From the NCBI RefSeq assembly GCF_016859285.1, contig NC_053404.1, positions 21,448,105 to 21,512,104 of the forward strand: a DNA stretch of 64,000 nucleotides, given 5' to 3'. Shown here piece by piece: positions 37,186 through 50,225 of the stretch. The notes beneath the pieces are model-generated. The model saw nothing but the letters and a program-made list of their open reading frames with translations, searched no databases and was not told where the DNA came from. Each line of letters opens with the position of its first letter. Position 1 is the first letter of the stretch. The translations under genes were made by a program, and so were the position numbers. The stretch comes from Xiphias gladius (lineage: Eukaryota; Chordata; Actinopteri; Istiophoriformes; Xiphiidae).

Positions 37186-40100
37186 TAAATTTGCTCCGCA
37201 TCTACAGTTGTTAAGTGCACCAGGTGAATCAACATCTCAGATTCAACAAAAACATCCTAACCTTGACAAAGGCAGGACTGTTGTATTGCACTGCTCGGTG
37301 TGCCTAATAAACTGGCACCTGGGTCTACTGGTCATATACATTTGGAACTGTTGTGAAGCTTTTACCATATTCCTGAAGAAGGTTGTGGAGCAGTACACTA
37401 AATGCCCACTAGGCGGCGTCACACGCTCGCATGTTGAGTTTGTGATCAGCCGAAACTGACTCAGATTAGTACCGTCTTTACGTAACGTCCTCTCTGTAGG
37501 ACGGGACCTAAAGCTCACGTCACGACTGCATAACGTTCAACTTTTAAGTTTTTTTTTTTTTTTTTTTAGTTCTTGACCCCGAGGGGGAAACTGGTGTTGC
37601 AGCCAGTGAAACACAGGAAGCACTGGACTTAAACATAAGACACATCAACCGCATTAAAATACGTAAAACCTTTGATGAAACCATGTTATACAGATCATCT
37701 GAGCTCAGGGAAAACACAGATGTCTGCAGGTCACGGTTCAGGTCTTGAAAGTGATTCAGGTTTATGAATCTGACTTCCTGATTCCAGTCTACGTTTAGTC
37801 TGATCTGACTCGCCTGGGAGTTCATTAGTTTTCTTTCAGAATACTAATATACTCACTTCCATACCAAGAAACAGAAAAGCGGCAGCAGGGGATCGTGGGA
37901 GCTGTAGTTTTTGAGATAAAAGCTGTCGGGTGCTGTACCGAATGAGGTGTTTTCATTTTATTGCAGAATTCAACATAAGCAGATAAATATTGCACTTTGA
38001 ATCCATGGAGAGAAAACCCTGGCACACGTCTCAGCTTAGAAACAATAATGAAAGAAACACAAAACAGCAACAACGATCAAAGAATCTCTTTCCACTGCAT
38101 AAAATCTTTCGCAGTTCAGGCTGACACGAGACCGTGTCCATCTCCCTGCAGTTTCTTTGCTCCTGTAGAAATCGTTTCACGCTGCCAAGGAAAACCTTTA
38201 TTCCCTTAAACAGAAAAGGATGTTTTGCTTTGCCCCTAGTCTTTCTGTTTGCGCGTGTGTGTGTGTGTGTCTGGATCAACTCCCATTCACTCATCTGTTG
38301 TCTATAAAGCACGTAGCCTCAGGAATGCGCCCACCTTCAGCTGCCCTGCATTCAACGGCGGCTGATGGCGTCTAAAATCTTTACGCGAGGACTCTCAGAG
38401 TTACTGGGTTTTCACAGCGTACGGACACCGAGCGGTTTCCAGTTACATGAGTAAATTAAAAAACACGAGGGGAAACGTAAAGAAATGTGTGTTTTCTTGT
38501 TTTGTTTTTTTTTTAAACTGCGTAACGCTGCTGCAGGGGGAAATTCTTGTAGCCTGACTGGAGGGGATTTTATTCTAAATGAAAGATTTATTGTCTCTGT
38601 AGATTTATGGGACTGTCTTTGTGCTGGTCAGTCTCTTCAAAGCTGTGTTGGGGGGAAAAAAAAGAAACCTGGGGGTTTTTTTGTGAAGCCGGTGTTAAGG
38701 GGACACATGGTTTTCATGTGACACCAGCACAGAAGGCCCCCGCCACCGCCAGCTTGCCGATAGATGGGTTTTCAGGTATTCCCACAGCATCTGTACATTT
38801 TTGGCCTGAAGTTAACGCAGCGTTTTAATTATGATGTTGGGTGGCAAGCTCCTCGAAAACGTGGCGGCTGCGTTAAACTCACTGTCGTGGCTTTTCCACA
38901 GCCAGGACGGTGCTGGGACCACCATCAGTAGCTTCAGCTACACACAAGCAGAACTGGACTTCAAACGCAGAGATCCTCCAGTTCGCAAGCTTTTCGGGTT
39001 TTTTTTTAATTTTGAAGAAAAGTGTCCAAACTGACGCACAAGACATTTAGAAGCCGGGACAAATCTCGGGTTGAATGTCGGTCACGGAAATGCAGTAGAC
39101 ACTGCGCGTGCTGCTGACAAGTATCTGATCATAAAGCTGTTTAAGGGGTAAACTAGAGGTAGTGAGAGCGAGAGGAGGACAGATTTGTGATTAGATGGAA
39201 ATACCGGATGACGTGGCTTGAAGCGGGGTTTCCGGGAGAACGCGAACAAGTTGAGGGAAAAGCCATTTTGACCCGCTGGATTCGGGGTTACAGACCAGCC
39301 TGCCGTGTTAACCGATCCGAACCCACCAACTGCCGCCGTGTTTGAGGGTGACGTCGGCGTTAGCGTTTGCATCGCAGCTCGGTGGACTGGCCGACAGGCG
39401 GCCAATCAAAATATCAAAGGATAAAAGACTTTTCCCGGCATCCTAGACACGGCACAGCTGCTTCCCAGACCCATGCCAGGCATTATGATAAATAATGCAC
39501 CAAAAGACGCTGGTCCGCTTCTGCCATGACCGCAGGCAACGCCGCGAACTGACTCTCTGTATCGGATGACCTGCAGATCACCACCACAATGCAGCCTGTA
39601 ACAGTAACATACAGTGTGAACAGTCCGGAGAGGCTCGTTGTGTGTTCCTGTTATGTGCCGTTTCTGCTCGTGTGTCTCCCTCCTGCAGGTTAATCCTCCG
39701 TCCTCCATGAGTCAAGTTAAAGGTTGAGCCTCTGGGTCATTCTCTCCATGGATAGTACTCTTGTGTACGCGGGAATAAGATTGCGAACCTTCAACGTTTC
39801 CGTTTCCGCAATAAAGGAACAAGACGGGCATGGAGGCAAACAAACGACAACAGATCAGACACAAAACGGTAGATTCAGTGGTATTGAGCGGCATCACACA
39901 GTAGACTGTCATTTTCTTTTGTTTATAAAATAAAGTGCAGGGTAGAATGTGCATCAAGTTACATTAAATTAATGCAAATAATAATTCTAAGCTACGGCAA
40001 GAAAAAGCCATTAAAGGGCAGGAATAATCTCAAAGCAGCGTCAGAGTATAAAACCGCAAAACCGATCAAATTAAAACTTTGGGCTTAATAAATAAATAAA

Positions 40101-40487
40101 TAATTACACTTAAGATGAATTTGAATTAATCAGACGTTTGACTTTAATTATAATGTTTAAACCAACATGGATGAGAAGTTTAAAAGCGCTTTGCACAAAA
40201 TTATAACAACTACCGAGCTTGCATTTTTTACCAGATCCATCTCCATGACAACTGGGCCAACCCCATCCACTGATGAAGACTATGATCCAGCTAAAAGCTC
40301 TGCTAAAAAGCTAGTAAGTGGACCTTGAGTCGGGATTTTGTTATGTCCGACTGCTTTGGTCTCTGAAGGACATCTTTTGGTTTCACTAACGCGAACCTGG
40401 TGGATAGTAAGAGCCACGTCAACCTAACACACTCCAGCAGGTAGAAATTTCTGAAGGCTAAGGTCATTTTCCATTACATACCTGATC

Positions 40488-40522
<35 letters not shown>

Positions 40523-42333
40523 GGCCAGTTCCCACCCCTGCATTCAAACAGAGGAAAAAACGTCACCTATGGCAGCTGCAGCACAAAGTGAACTCACACA
40601 CACCTTCGCAGCAGCAGCAGCTATCCTATCCTCCCTTCGACGAATGAATGATGACAGCTACACACACGCGCACACACACACACACACACGTCCCTGCTCA
40701 GTCGCAGGTGTTGAATATTTTATCAGCCTGGTCACACGGTGCCAGGTCTGAACGGTTAACGCTGCCGTTCCCTCTCGTCACCATTTCCTGCAGGTCTGCA
40801 GAGGACAGGGGACTCGCACCGTGCCTCAGGACAGGGGGGGGAGACACACAACAAGTGAGTGTTATTACCTGTCTGCGCAGGTGTGCTTCTCTAAACCGCA
40901 TGTTGGATGTTTTTAACCAGCATTCGTAGGCCACTAACTGTGTCTGTCTCTGTCTCTGTCTTAAATCCAACCTGCTGATGTTCACCTGGAGTTGATTTCA
41001 GGTCGGGTGTTGATCTCACTTGTCTCTTCCAGTGTGAAGCAGGAATTTCACATTTTTATAGGAGACGTTCGGTTTCTAGCTCACAAGGTCGGACCTTTCC
41101 GTCGTGGAAGTGGATCCTCGGCCCCTCATTAATGTTTCAGAGAGGGAGTCTCGCTCTAGTGGGTGAGGAGAACAGCTGATGGTTTCCCCACCATCTCCTG
41201 CTGGCTCACATCCCCAGGTTCAGACAGGTATATTGGGCTGATCCTGGCTTTTTTTGAAAGAACGAATGACGTACTGGCCTTTCAGTGTTGATGCAGGTAT
41301 AACTGTTAACTAACTAGTCAGTGCCATCTTTTTCACTCAGAATGACTTGAAGGCTCTGTTCATGGAAATGACAAAAAAAAGCATATTTTCTCATGTAATT
41401 ACTTAGCGTTAGTTTACTTGTCCAATCTGAGATTTCCTGATACAGTGGAGGTGAATGGAAATGAGTTTTTGGTCCTCACAGCATTGAAAAATTACATTGG
41501 GCCCAGCAGCTACCCACGAGGACATCGGCGCTAAAAACACGCTGCCTGGTTTTGCTGAAGCACCTAATCGTGGCTGCAGCTAATGATTATTTTCGTTACT
41601 GATTAATCTGCCGAGTATTTCCCCGATTAATCAGTCGGATGTTTGGTCAATAATCTGTAAGAAAGAAAATGTCAAAAAAGAGGGGCCGTCACAGTTTCCC
41701 GGAGTCTAAGGGGACATCTTCAGATTTCCTGGATTGCAGGTCAAAACCCAGAAATATTCAGTTCTCAGTGAAAAATGGAAGGTCCTTATATTGGAGGAGC
41801 GATAACAGGATCATTTTTAGCTCACAGTTTATATTTTGAAACTCTGAACTGTGCTCAAATTTCAAGAAATCCCCAGTGAGCCTGGAGAAAAATTACGATC
41901 GTAAGTCTCCATTGAATATCTGTAATTTTCCTGGTTCTTTTGACATAGAAGTCGCAGAAATTTAAAGTTGGTGAGAAATATTGTCCATTAACATTTTCAA
42001 CAAAAAAGCATGACATCTACTGAGCTCCAGGACTCGTACTGGTTGATTCCTTTGGGTGTGGGAGTCTCCAGTCTTATTCCAAAACATCCATCGTGGAAAA
42101 AAGGAAAAAATATAATTAGGCCACTTCGGCGAAGAATCCTTACACATATTTCACCTGTTTTCACAGGAGTCGGTGCCCTCCATTTGGCAAACCTGACAAA
42201 GCAAACAGAGAAAGAGGAGGGCTGATGAAGAGGCTCGCCATGAGGGTGAAGGAATGATAGAGGGAGTGACAGAAAAAAGGAAGGAGGAGTGAGAAACACG
42301 TCGACATAAGCAGGTAACGAAACAGGTGTAGCG
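37186..42333. other. Intergenic rpl22l1-slc7a14
   Basis: Mostly unique sequence with a T-run (37550-37567), CA repeats (40491-40520 and 40662-40690), an AATAAATAAATAAATAAT stretch near 40087 and one MITE copy (41565-41850). Non-coding 5' exons of slc7a14 may lie here, but none can be defined. The sequence just before 42334 has no acceptor that would be needed. Confidence 0.5.
41565..41850 (+). mobile_element. MITE-like element, same family (copy 6)
   Basis: GGCTGCAGCTAATGATTATT at the left, then GATTAATCTGCCGAGTATTT, CCGATTAATCAGTCGGATG and the interior blocks CACAGTTTCCCGGAGTCTAA and GGACATCTTCAGATTTCC. The right terminus is not clear. Confidence 0.65.
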
Positions 42334-44266
42334 ATGGCGCCGCGGCTGAGCCGGGCGTCTCTGGGCGACGCCTGGTATAACATGTACTCCCGCCTGCTGC
42401 GAACCGAACCTGTGGGCTCCATGGCCCACGGCTCCGACGACCTCACCGAGCTCGCGGAGGGGCCGGCGGTCGGGCTGGCCAGAGTCCTGAGCACCGTGGA
42501 CCTGGTGTCGCTCGGGGTGGGCAGCTGCGTCGGCACGGGGATGTACGTGGTCGCCGGGCTGGTTGCCAAGGCCACGGCCGGGCCGGGGGTCATCCTGTCC
42601 TTCGTTATTGCAGCGGTGGCCTCCATACTGTCAGGTGAGACGCCGAGAGGTGACGCAACATCTGTCGGCATGCTGGGAAATATTTCAATCGGGGATGGAA
42701 AGTAACCAAGTACATTTACTCGACAGGTGTTCTGAGGTAGAACCATGGCTGGATTAACCTCCTCCAGGGCCCCTGACCACATATTCTAGTCTACTTTGGT
42801 CTGTTTGTAATAGTTTGGGTCCCTTACTTCCAGTTAGGGGAAATCCTCATCCCCCATCGTACAATTTTGTGCCAACAGCTTGTGTTTGTGTAAATCGTTC
42901 TTCCAGGCGTGTGCTACGCCGAGTTCGGTGTCCGGGTCCCCAAAACGACCGGCTCGGCCTACACCTACAGCTACGTGACGGTCGGAGAGTTTGCGGCCTT
43001 CTTCATTGGCTGGAACTTGATCCTGGAGTACCTGATCGGCACGGCGGCGGGGGCCTCCGCTCTCAGCAGCATGTTCGACTCCCTGGCCGATCACAGCATC
43101 AGTAACTACACGATGACACACCTGGGCACGCTCAGAGGACTCGGTCAGTACGGCAGAAAAGGATTTAGCACGAGTTTCAAGCGCAGTGGTTGCTCCTCAT
43201 TGTAGAGCTTGATGGAGTTAAGTTTACATATCACGATGGAGAGTTCGGTCCGCTCTTTTTTGGTATTTTGAGAAACACGTAATGCAATCTTCATACCAAC
43301 ACACACTTGTCTTTTTCTTGCCTCAGTGTCGGTATATCAAGCGCTGTTGCGTCTCTCTCTGTCTCAGGCCAGGGTGAGGACACGTACCCGGACCTGCTGG
43401 CCCTGTTCATCGCCCTGCTGGTGACGGCAATCATCGCTCTCGGTGCGCGTAACTCGGTGGGCTTAAACAACGTGCTCAACGTGGTCAACCTGGTGGTCTG
43501 GGTCTTCATGATCATCGCCGGTCTCTTCTTCCTCTCCGCCAGCAACTGGGAAGGGGGCAGGTTCCTGCCCTACGGCTGGTCCGGGGTGAGACATTGAACC
43601 GCTTCGGTTGAGCGTGTTGGAGTCACACGTTCAAACACCAGAACTGACTGGGAAGTGACACCAAGGCACAGGCTTTAACAGTCTTGCTGTCCGGACTGAA
43701 AATAACAGATCATTTGGTCCAATACAATCACCGAAGGGAAATAAGTGATCTCTCGTTTGTTTGTTGTTCAGGTGATGAAAGGTGCAGCAACCTGTTTCTA
43801 CGCCTTCATCGGCTTCGACATCATCGCAACGACAGGAGAGGAGGCGAAAAACCCAAACACCTCCATCCCATATGCCATCACCGCCTCACTGGTCACCTGC
43901 CTCACCGCCTACGTGTCGGTTAGTGCCCAGCGTCGTGGCTGCGTATGCGAGTAACATGAAGGAAACAAGTACCGCAATGAGTGGAACAGTGGAAATAGAG
44001 GGATTTTTCGGAGCCTTTATCTGTCATTTCTCGAGCCAAAAGAAATATTAAGGAAAAGGAGCTTCGAGGAATATTGTGAGCTGAATTTGAAGGTTCGTTC
44101 TTGATCCTGGAAATAGTAGTTCGAGAAAAAAATCTCAACTCAAGCAGCTTTTTCTGAGGCTCTTTCAATCATATCTTAGGATCTTCTTCAAGCTCTGGAA
44201 AAAGCTGGTAGGCTCAAGAAAAACTAGTAAAGCTTTTTAGAGCTTTTGTCAAAATATTCAGAGACA

Positions 44267-44306
<40 letters not shown>

Positions 44307-47300
44307 GTGTGTGTGTGTGTATTTACACAAATTTTTAAAATCAATTTGTCCTTTACAAAGTCTAAACTTTTTACTTCACATTCTTTTTTAAAACCAGTGC
44401 CAACAAAATTCAAATTTAGCAGCTACTCAGAGGGGACTGTCATCCAGTTGCAACAATGAAACCTGTCAGTTTCTCCGTTTTTGTGATGAAAATGTGACAT
44501 CCAGCCTTTTCATCACAATAAGTTACAACAGTATTCCACCAAACCTCAGTGGCATAGGTGCTGGAATCCCACAGAATCCACGTGAATACAGTGGAAAGGC
44601 GCCTGCACACCTGTGTAAGAGCAGAGGTCTTCCCTAGTCAGATACCTTTGTGTGTGTGTGTGTGTGTGTCTAAGACAGACTTTTGTGTCATCATAGACCA
44701 TTTGACCTTCCCATTGTTGTGCTTGGGCAGAGGGGAGCATACATTTGTCAGATGAAACGCGACTGTCCTCCTTACAGGTGAGCGTGATCCTGACTCTCGT
44801 GGTTCCCTACGACCTGATCGACGGCTCGGCTCCTCTCATGGAGATGTTTGCGGTGCACGGCTTCCTGTGGGGGAAGTACACCGTGGCTGCGGGCTCCATA
44901 GCCGGGCTCACCGTCTCTCTGCTGGGCTCTTTGTTCCCCATGCCCAGGATCATCTACGCCATGTCCCGGGACGGACTGCTGTTCAGGTGAGAGGGCGTGA
45001 GACTCACAAACGCGCACAGAGGCCATTCGAATTGGTTCTTATCGACCCCCAGAGATGGTAACTCCCTGCCGAATGTGTCTGCAGGTTCCTGTCACACGTG
45101 TCTGCGCTCACGCACACTCCCGCGGTGGCCTGTGTGGTGTCGGGGAGCTTCGCGGCCCTCCTCGCTCTGCTGGTGAGCCTCAGGGACCTGATCGAGATGA
45201 TGTCCATCGGCACCCTGCTGGCCTACACTCTGGTCAGTGTGTGTGTGCTCGTACTGCGCTACCAGCCGGACGAGCGGACCGACGCACACCGGTTTAACTC
45301 TGGGGAGGACGTGGGCGGCCTGCAGCGCCAGGGCGACGGAGCCGCGCCCACAAAAGACGACCAGACGCTGATGGAGGGCTCAGTCGGTGAGCGGTCGTCG
45401 TCCTACCATGACGGCGGGACTGAAGGAGAGGGAGACGAGTCTGATTTCCACACAGGCCACGTCTCATGGTTGAAAAGGCTTCTGGGAGGTCATTACTACA
45501 CCCTGCGGCTACGGCTGGGAATGCCCGACGCGTCGGCCCGACCTACGCCCGCCACTGGCCGCCTAGTGACCCGATGCACCCTGGGCCTCTTCGTCATGTC
45601 CTTCCTCCTGTGGTCCACTGTCATATTTGGTGTCGAGCGGGGAACAGGGGCCGGGGTTTTTCAGGGCTGATGGCCATAATGATGGCCGGTTCCATGACAA
45701 AGCTCTTAATTATGATCATGCAACAGCCAGAGAGCACACGGAGCCTGCCCTATATGGCGCCCTGCGTGCCCTTTGTCCCCGCAGCGGCCATATTGGTCAA
45801 TAGCTACCTCATGCTCAAACTGTCTCCACTCACCTGGGCCAGGTTCTGTATCTGGTGTCTTATAGGTGAGTTGAAACATTCTTGATTACAGATTTTGAGT
45901 TATGTCATAAAAGTAACGATGCATGACAAGCAGTCTTGATATATAAAAAAAAAAAAATCGATGAAGAGAAATCAACTCCGATTCTTTTATTTTCTATATT
46001 GGAACACCTCAGAGTGGTTTATAGCTATTATACCCTGGCCATCGACCAAAGTAGAAGAAGAGGCTGTGTTTGGTTCATCATCTGTTTTTAAAGCGTGTCT
46101 GTGGTCAGTTTAACACTTTTTCAGGTTAGTTCCACCAGTGACGGTTAACTGGTAAACTACCCTGAAGGATCAGTGTTTTTGCTATTTTTACCTGCATCTT
46201 TTTTTGGCTTGGTATAATAATAAGTTATTTCCGACTTCAATCTTAAATCCGATTTACTCAGTATAATAAGTACAGTGTTCAGTAAATCTGATTTTACAAG
46301 TTGAAAAATCTATCGTATAAATAGGAGTTAACTGTAAGGATATCTAATATAATAATATATAATTATCAGAGGAGAAATTTAGTCTTTAGCGGAGTTATGA
46401 TACCCTACGGGTTTGTCCATCATCGCCGGCAGCTACGGTAGAACATCCATGCCATGAAGTGCCTTGAATGATCCCAGACAGACACGTTTTATCAGCGGAA
46501 ACACACTTTTGTATGTGATTTGACCCGTTCAGTAGAATTTGTAAAGTCCTGAATGTGTTTTTTTTAGCAGTTGAATCCTCCACTCCTTCCTGCAAGATGT
46601 TTTTTTTTTTTTTTCTTTTTGGACAGGTGAGCATTAATGATTTTTAAATTCAAGGTGTCTGCGATGATTTCGGTGTAATTTTAAAAATGAGCGAAGTCAC
46701 ATTGTGACACAGCTCGACAATCCACTCGGCAGCAGACTTCAGCTGGGCTTTGACGTCCGCTTTGGGCATGTGGTTTCAGTTCCCGTGAAACTGATACCAG
46801 GGAGCGCGCCGTTAGCCGACAGTGTGGTAGCAAAAAAACTGCACAGAAAAATACTGTGAAATCTCGTGATTCGCAAATGTTGCTGCCTGCATGTCTCCTC
46901 GTGTGGGGCGTCAAGTGAAGCGGTTCCCTCACACTGCCACCACCAAGTTCACTGAACCTAAGACTTCGCAGTCACAGACCTTCAGTGGATATTAACCCTC
47001 AAAGTATGAATCAGCAGCATCCTTAGACCAGAGCCCCAGGGCTGCAACAACCAACTGAACTGACATTTTTTTGGTCTCATTTTAGGGGTGTTTTTTTTTT
47101 TTTAAATCAGTTATTGATGTGGTAATTCTCTTAGGTGTTTACGATTTGGCTGCGAGGGAACTAACTGTGGCCGTACATGTGAAGCTATAAATGCCGAAGT
47201 CGGTCACTGTTAGATCTGGTTAACAGATGATGAAGTGAGGGAAGGGTTTCCCGCCCTCTGGAATTCGTGAAGGTTGATGAATCCCAGGTGGACGGTGTCT

Positions 47301-47743
47301 CTACCTGCCTAAAGGTTTTATGTTCCGAGTTAACAGGAACCGTCTGTCCATCTTCAGGTCTGTTGATCTACGGGGGTTACGGAGTGTGGCACAGCAGGCT
47401 GGAGCTCGACGCCCGCGAGCAGCAGGCGCACGCCAGCTCCTACCAGCGCTACGACGACCACCTGGACGACACCTTCGCCCCTGACGACGACCTTTACCCC
47501 AAGGAACGGGACGAGGCGACCTACCAGGGCTGGTCTGCCCCGGAGGAGAGGGGATTCCAATACCAGCAGCGCAACCAGTACCAACAGGAGAACCGGTATG
47601 AGGACCAAGAGTGGGAACAGCATGAGAATAGCGGTGACCAGTATGGATACCAGTCTGGACCAGGAGGCCAGTATACAAGCAGCGGTGGCAGGTCCAGGGG
47701 AAGGACCAATCACGGTTTTGACGCAGGTGAAGAGGAGGACTGA
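42334..47743 (+). CDS. slc7a14: SLC7A14 transporter-like protein, with an apparent frameshift in exon 6
   Basis: Cationic amino acid transporter-like member of the APC superfamily. Mammalian SLC7A14 is lysosomal, expressed in retina and brain, and linked to retinal degeneration. Exons 42334-42634, 42907-43143, 43368-43585, 43772-43918, 44778-44986, 45085-45865 and 47358-47743. Conserved blocks: [12 protein letters not shown] (TM1), [97 protein letters not shown], then after a hydrophilic loop [12 protein letters not shown] and [15 protein letters not shown]. Exon 6 is 781 bases, one short of the phase its borders demand. The reading frame hits TGA at 45668-45670, and the true continuation is one frame over. 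If one base were restored the product would be about 759 residues (human 771); as written it ends after 565. The start ATG is in a CpG-rich exon with [20 protein letters not shown] resembling the family N terminus. Confidence 0.9.
43919..44777 (+). other. slc7a14: slc7a14 intron with AT repeat
   Basis: Contains (AT)n with a GT tail (44270-44320) and a short GT repeat near 44650. Nothing coding was seen. Confidence 0.6.
44270..44320. repeat. (AT)n-(GT)n microsatellite
   Basis: AT tract with one GT interruption, grading into GT at 44307. In an slc7a14 intron. Confidence 0.95.
45640..45670 (+). pseudogene. slc7a14: Probable 1-base deletion with premature TGA in slc7a14 exon 6
   Basis: Frame 2 reads [16 protein letters not shown] and stops. 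Frame 1 takes over with [10 protein letters not shown] and continues into [15 protein letters not shown]. The segment between IFG and QQPE would be 30 residues when joined, the same length as in human SLC7A14, so there is no hidden intron. G and T runs (GGGG CC GGGG TTTTT) make either an assembly error or a real slip likely. Confidence 0.8.
45866..47357 (+). other. slc7a14: slc7a14 last intron
   Basis: AT-rich, with T-runs (46559-46564, 46600-46614, 47091-47103) and a fragment near 47037 starting AGGGCTGCAACAACCAACTG that may be a truncated MITE end. No exon seen. Confidence 0.5.
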
Positions 47744-47787
47744 ATACGATACAATACATAAAACTGAGCTGAACATATAAAAGAACG

Positions 47788-47793
47788 AATAAA
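47788..47793 (+). terminator. slc7a14: Polyadenylation signal AATAAA, proximal for slc7a14
   Basis: It lies 45 bases after the stop. A distal AATAAA at 49195-49200 could give a longer 3' UTR of about 1.5 kb. Confidence 0.45.
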
Positions 47794-47799
47794 AACGTT

Positions 47800-50180
47800 A
47801 CGACATTTTTCTCCTGCTCATACGAGACGTTAAATTGATAATCTCCCAGTCGTTGTAAGATTTTGAGTTGATATTTACCAGTGAACGCCTCCCCTGGTCT
47901 ACTCAGTGTTAGCTGTTCCTGTACGAAAACCAGGTCCGGACATCAGGGGGGCAGATACGACGCGCACCTCCCCATCACAGATGTTTCACCCAATGAGGCG
48001 TCCCCGGGTGTCTGTACCCAGCTCCCTTCAAACACCCTCAACACACCAGCAACCCGACAGCGCCGGTGAACCTGCACCGGCATCCACCCTGCGTCCCGGC
48101 TCTTCCCTTCAGCCCCAGTTTACATGTTTGCGTGAGACAAAACTTCCCTCTGCAAAGTGACAGTTTAGCAGTGTCTCAATATCTTAACTCAAACACACGG
48201 TACTGAAGGACTTGGAAACGGGATCAGGAACAACAACAAAACACGATCAGCTCATCCTTACTTCTGCCTGAGCGCTTTGGCTGTCCAATGAAAGATGTCA
48301 GTAACGGTCGCTTCAGACAGAGGCTCTCTGGCTTAGGGGCCGGTCTCCCGACTCCTTGGGCTCCCGGGCCTGTGCCCAGTCGGCCCATTTAGAAATCCAT
48401 CTGTTGGCACCGTTCATTCTCAGCGGATGTCTTTTCCAGACTGAAATCTAGAGAAATCAGTTTGTTCTGGCTTTGTGAGGCTACTTATCTGAGCAGACAC
48501 TGTGGCAGAAAAACACACATTTCTAGGAGGCAGATTTTTCTCTGGAGGCAGAAATGTTCTCATCGGTCGAGTTAAACCCCGGTAGGTGGAACCAACGAAC
48601 CGACTACCTGGAAGAGATGGATCCCGGAAGTCGATGTGGCTTCCTCCCTCCCTCGCCTCTTCTTCACTGGCTTCCGGTCCATTGTTACATAACCAGAGGG
48701 AATAGGTGCTTGGCTCCCACCCCCCACCTTTATCATATATCATCAGAATACTCTCTGTCGCTGAGCCAGAAAAGTTTGTTTCGCTAGTTCGCTGGCTGAC
48801 GAGTCAAGCCTTAACTATGGCCGACCCAGCAGGGCTTGAACAGGTTTCTTCGCAGGGGAATAATCTCAGCGTGACGTTCTTCTCTCTGCTCCCCGCGGCA
48901 GTTCGCCCTCTGTCAGATTTAACGAACTCTCAGAGACCCTGAACGCCACACGACAGTTCTGCTGTTCCTCTGGTTTTGTTCGTGTGCTTTGTTTACCACT
49001 GCGTTGGCACCTCCGAATGTCTTTAATGGTGACTTTCTGAAACCCTGAAAGCTTTTTCTGTTTTTGTTTTTTTCTTGTTTGGGTTTAACAGCGTTTGTAG
49101 TGAAAAGGGTGTTTGCTCTGTTTAACGTCGGCAAAAAAGAAAAAGGAAAAAAAAACGAGTTACCAACGGCCGATGTATTTGATCCTGTTGTAGGAATAAA
49201 TGTGTCTTTTTGAGTGAAATGATTTATCCTGAGATTCTTTATCAGTAAAAAAAAAAAAAAACTTTTATTGATTGTAGCACCAGCCAAACAAATCTTACAA
49301 TCCAGATACAGAGTCAGTACATATTGATTATAGTGTGAGCACGGTGAGTTTATTTTTTTGTTTAAAATGGCAAAAGTATGAGAACCATTAAAAAAAACAA
49401 CAACATTAAAGTAACAAGCTCTCAAATGACAATGGCTCATCATCACACACAAGCAACAGGTTTTGCTATTTTCAAACGATCTATAAAAACAAAGAAGCGT
49501 AAAAGCTGCAAAAGGGAGACGAAAAAATAAACCGACTAAATGAAACAAAACTAAAAGTATAATGAACAATGAAATACTGTAGTTATGTTGTGAGAGGTGA
49601 GTTTCAGCGCAGATGGTGCTGACTTGATCTAATGCTTCAGACAGGATGGGACGAACTTGAGTTATGGGTCGGTGAAAACTGAGGTCACGGTCGGTTGAGC
49701 AGGCAGAAAGCCAAAAGAAAAAAAAAAGAAAGATTCGCACAAACTTCCCGTCCTGTCGGGGGGAAGGTGCGACACGCTGGACACGGCTGAAGATACATGC
49801 AGCGACCGAAGCGCGTTACATAAATAGATATTTGATCCCCAGACACACTGAGGTGACTTTCGTGCGACGAAGCGAAAATTATTTAAAAAAAACCCAACAA
49901 CTGGTTTTCATCATTTTAAAGACCCCTTTTTTCCTCTTAGCTCTACGGATATGCTTCAGAGCTGACGGGAGGAGCGGCGGAATCTGATTGGTTGAGTTAA
50001 CCGGCGGTGAGCGGAGGGAAGGAATCACGTCAGTACCGTTCACATCGATGTCTGAGCCGAAGAATGAATGAGCGTAGAGCTGAAAAGTCTCCGAGGTTGT
50101 CTGGTGGCGTGCCGCGTCATTATTACCAATCTCTACCATTGATCCAGTACAATGTCCTGATAGTTACGACAGTTTACTAG

Positions 50181-50225
<45 letters not shown>

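Noticed and set aside
42151-42782. Minus-strand open frames opposite slc7a14 exon 1
   Set aside because: Shadow of a GC-rich coding exon on the other strand; no domain resemblance.
45629-45667. Very short intron (GTGTCGAG ... TTTTTCAG) explaining the slc7a14 frame change
   Set aside because: About 38 bases is below the practical intron minimum, and removing it would delete residues that the family has; a 1-base deletion keeps the length equal to human.
48919-49740. 273-residue minus-strand open frame
   Set aside because: Phe/Leu-rich translation of A/T-rich 3' flank with poly-F from an A-run; no family match, and located in the likely cldn11 3' UTR.
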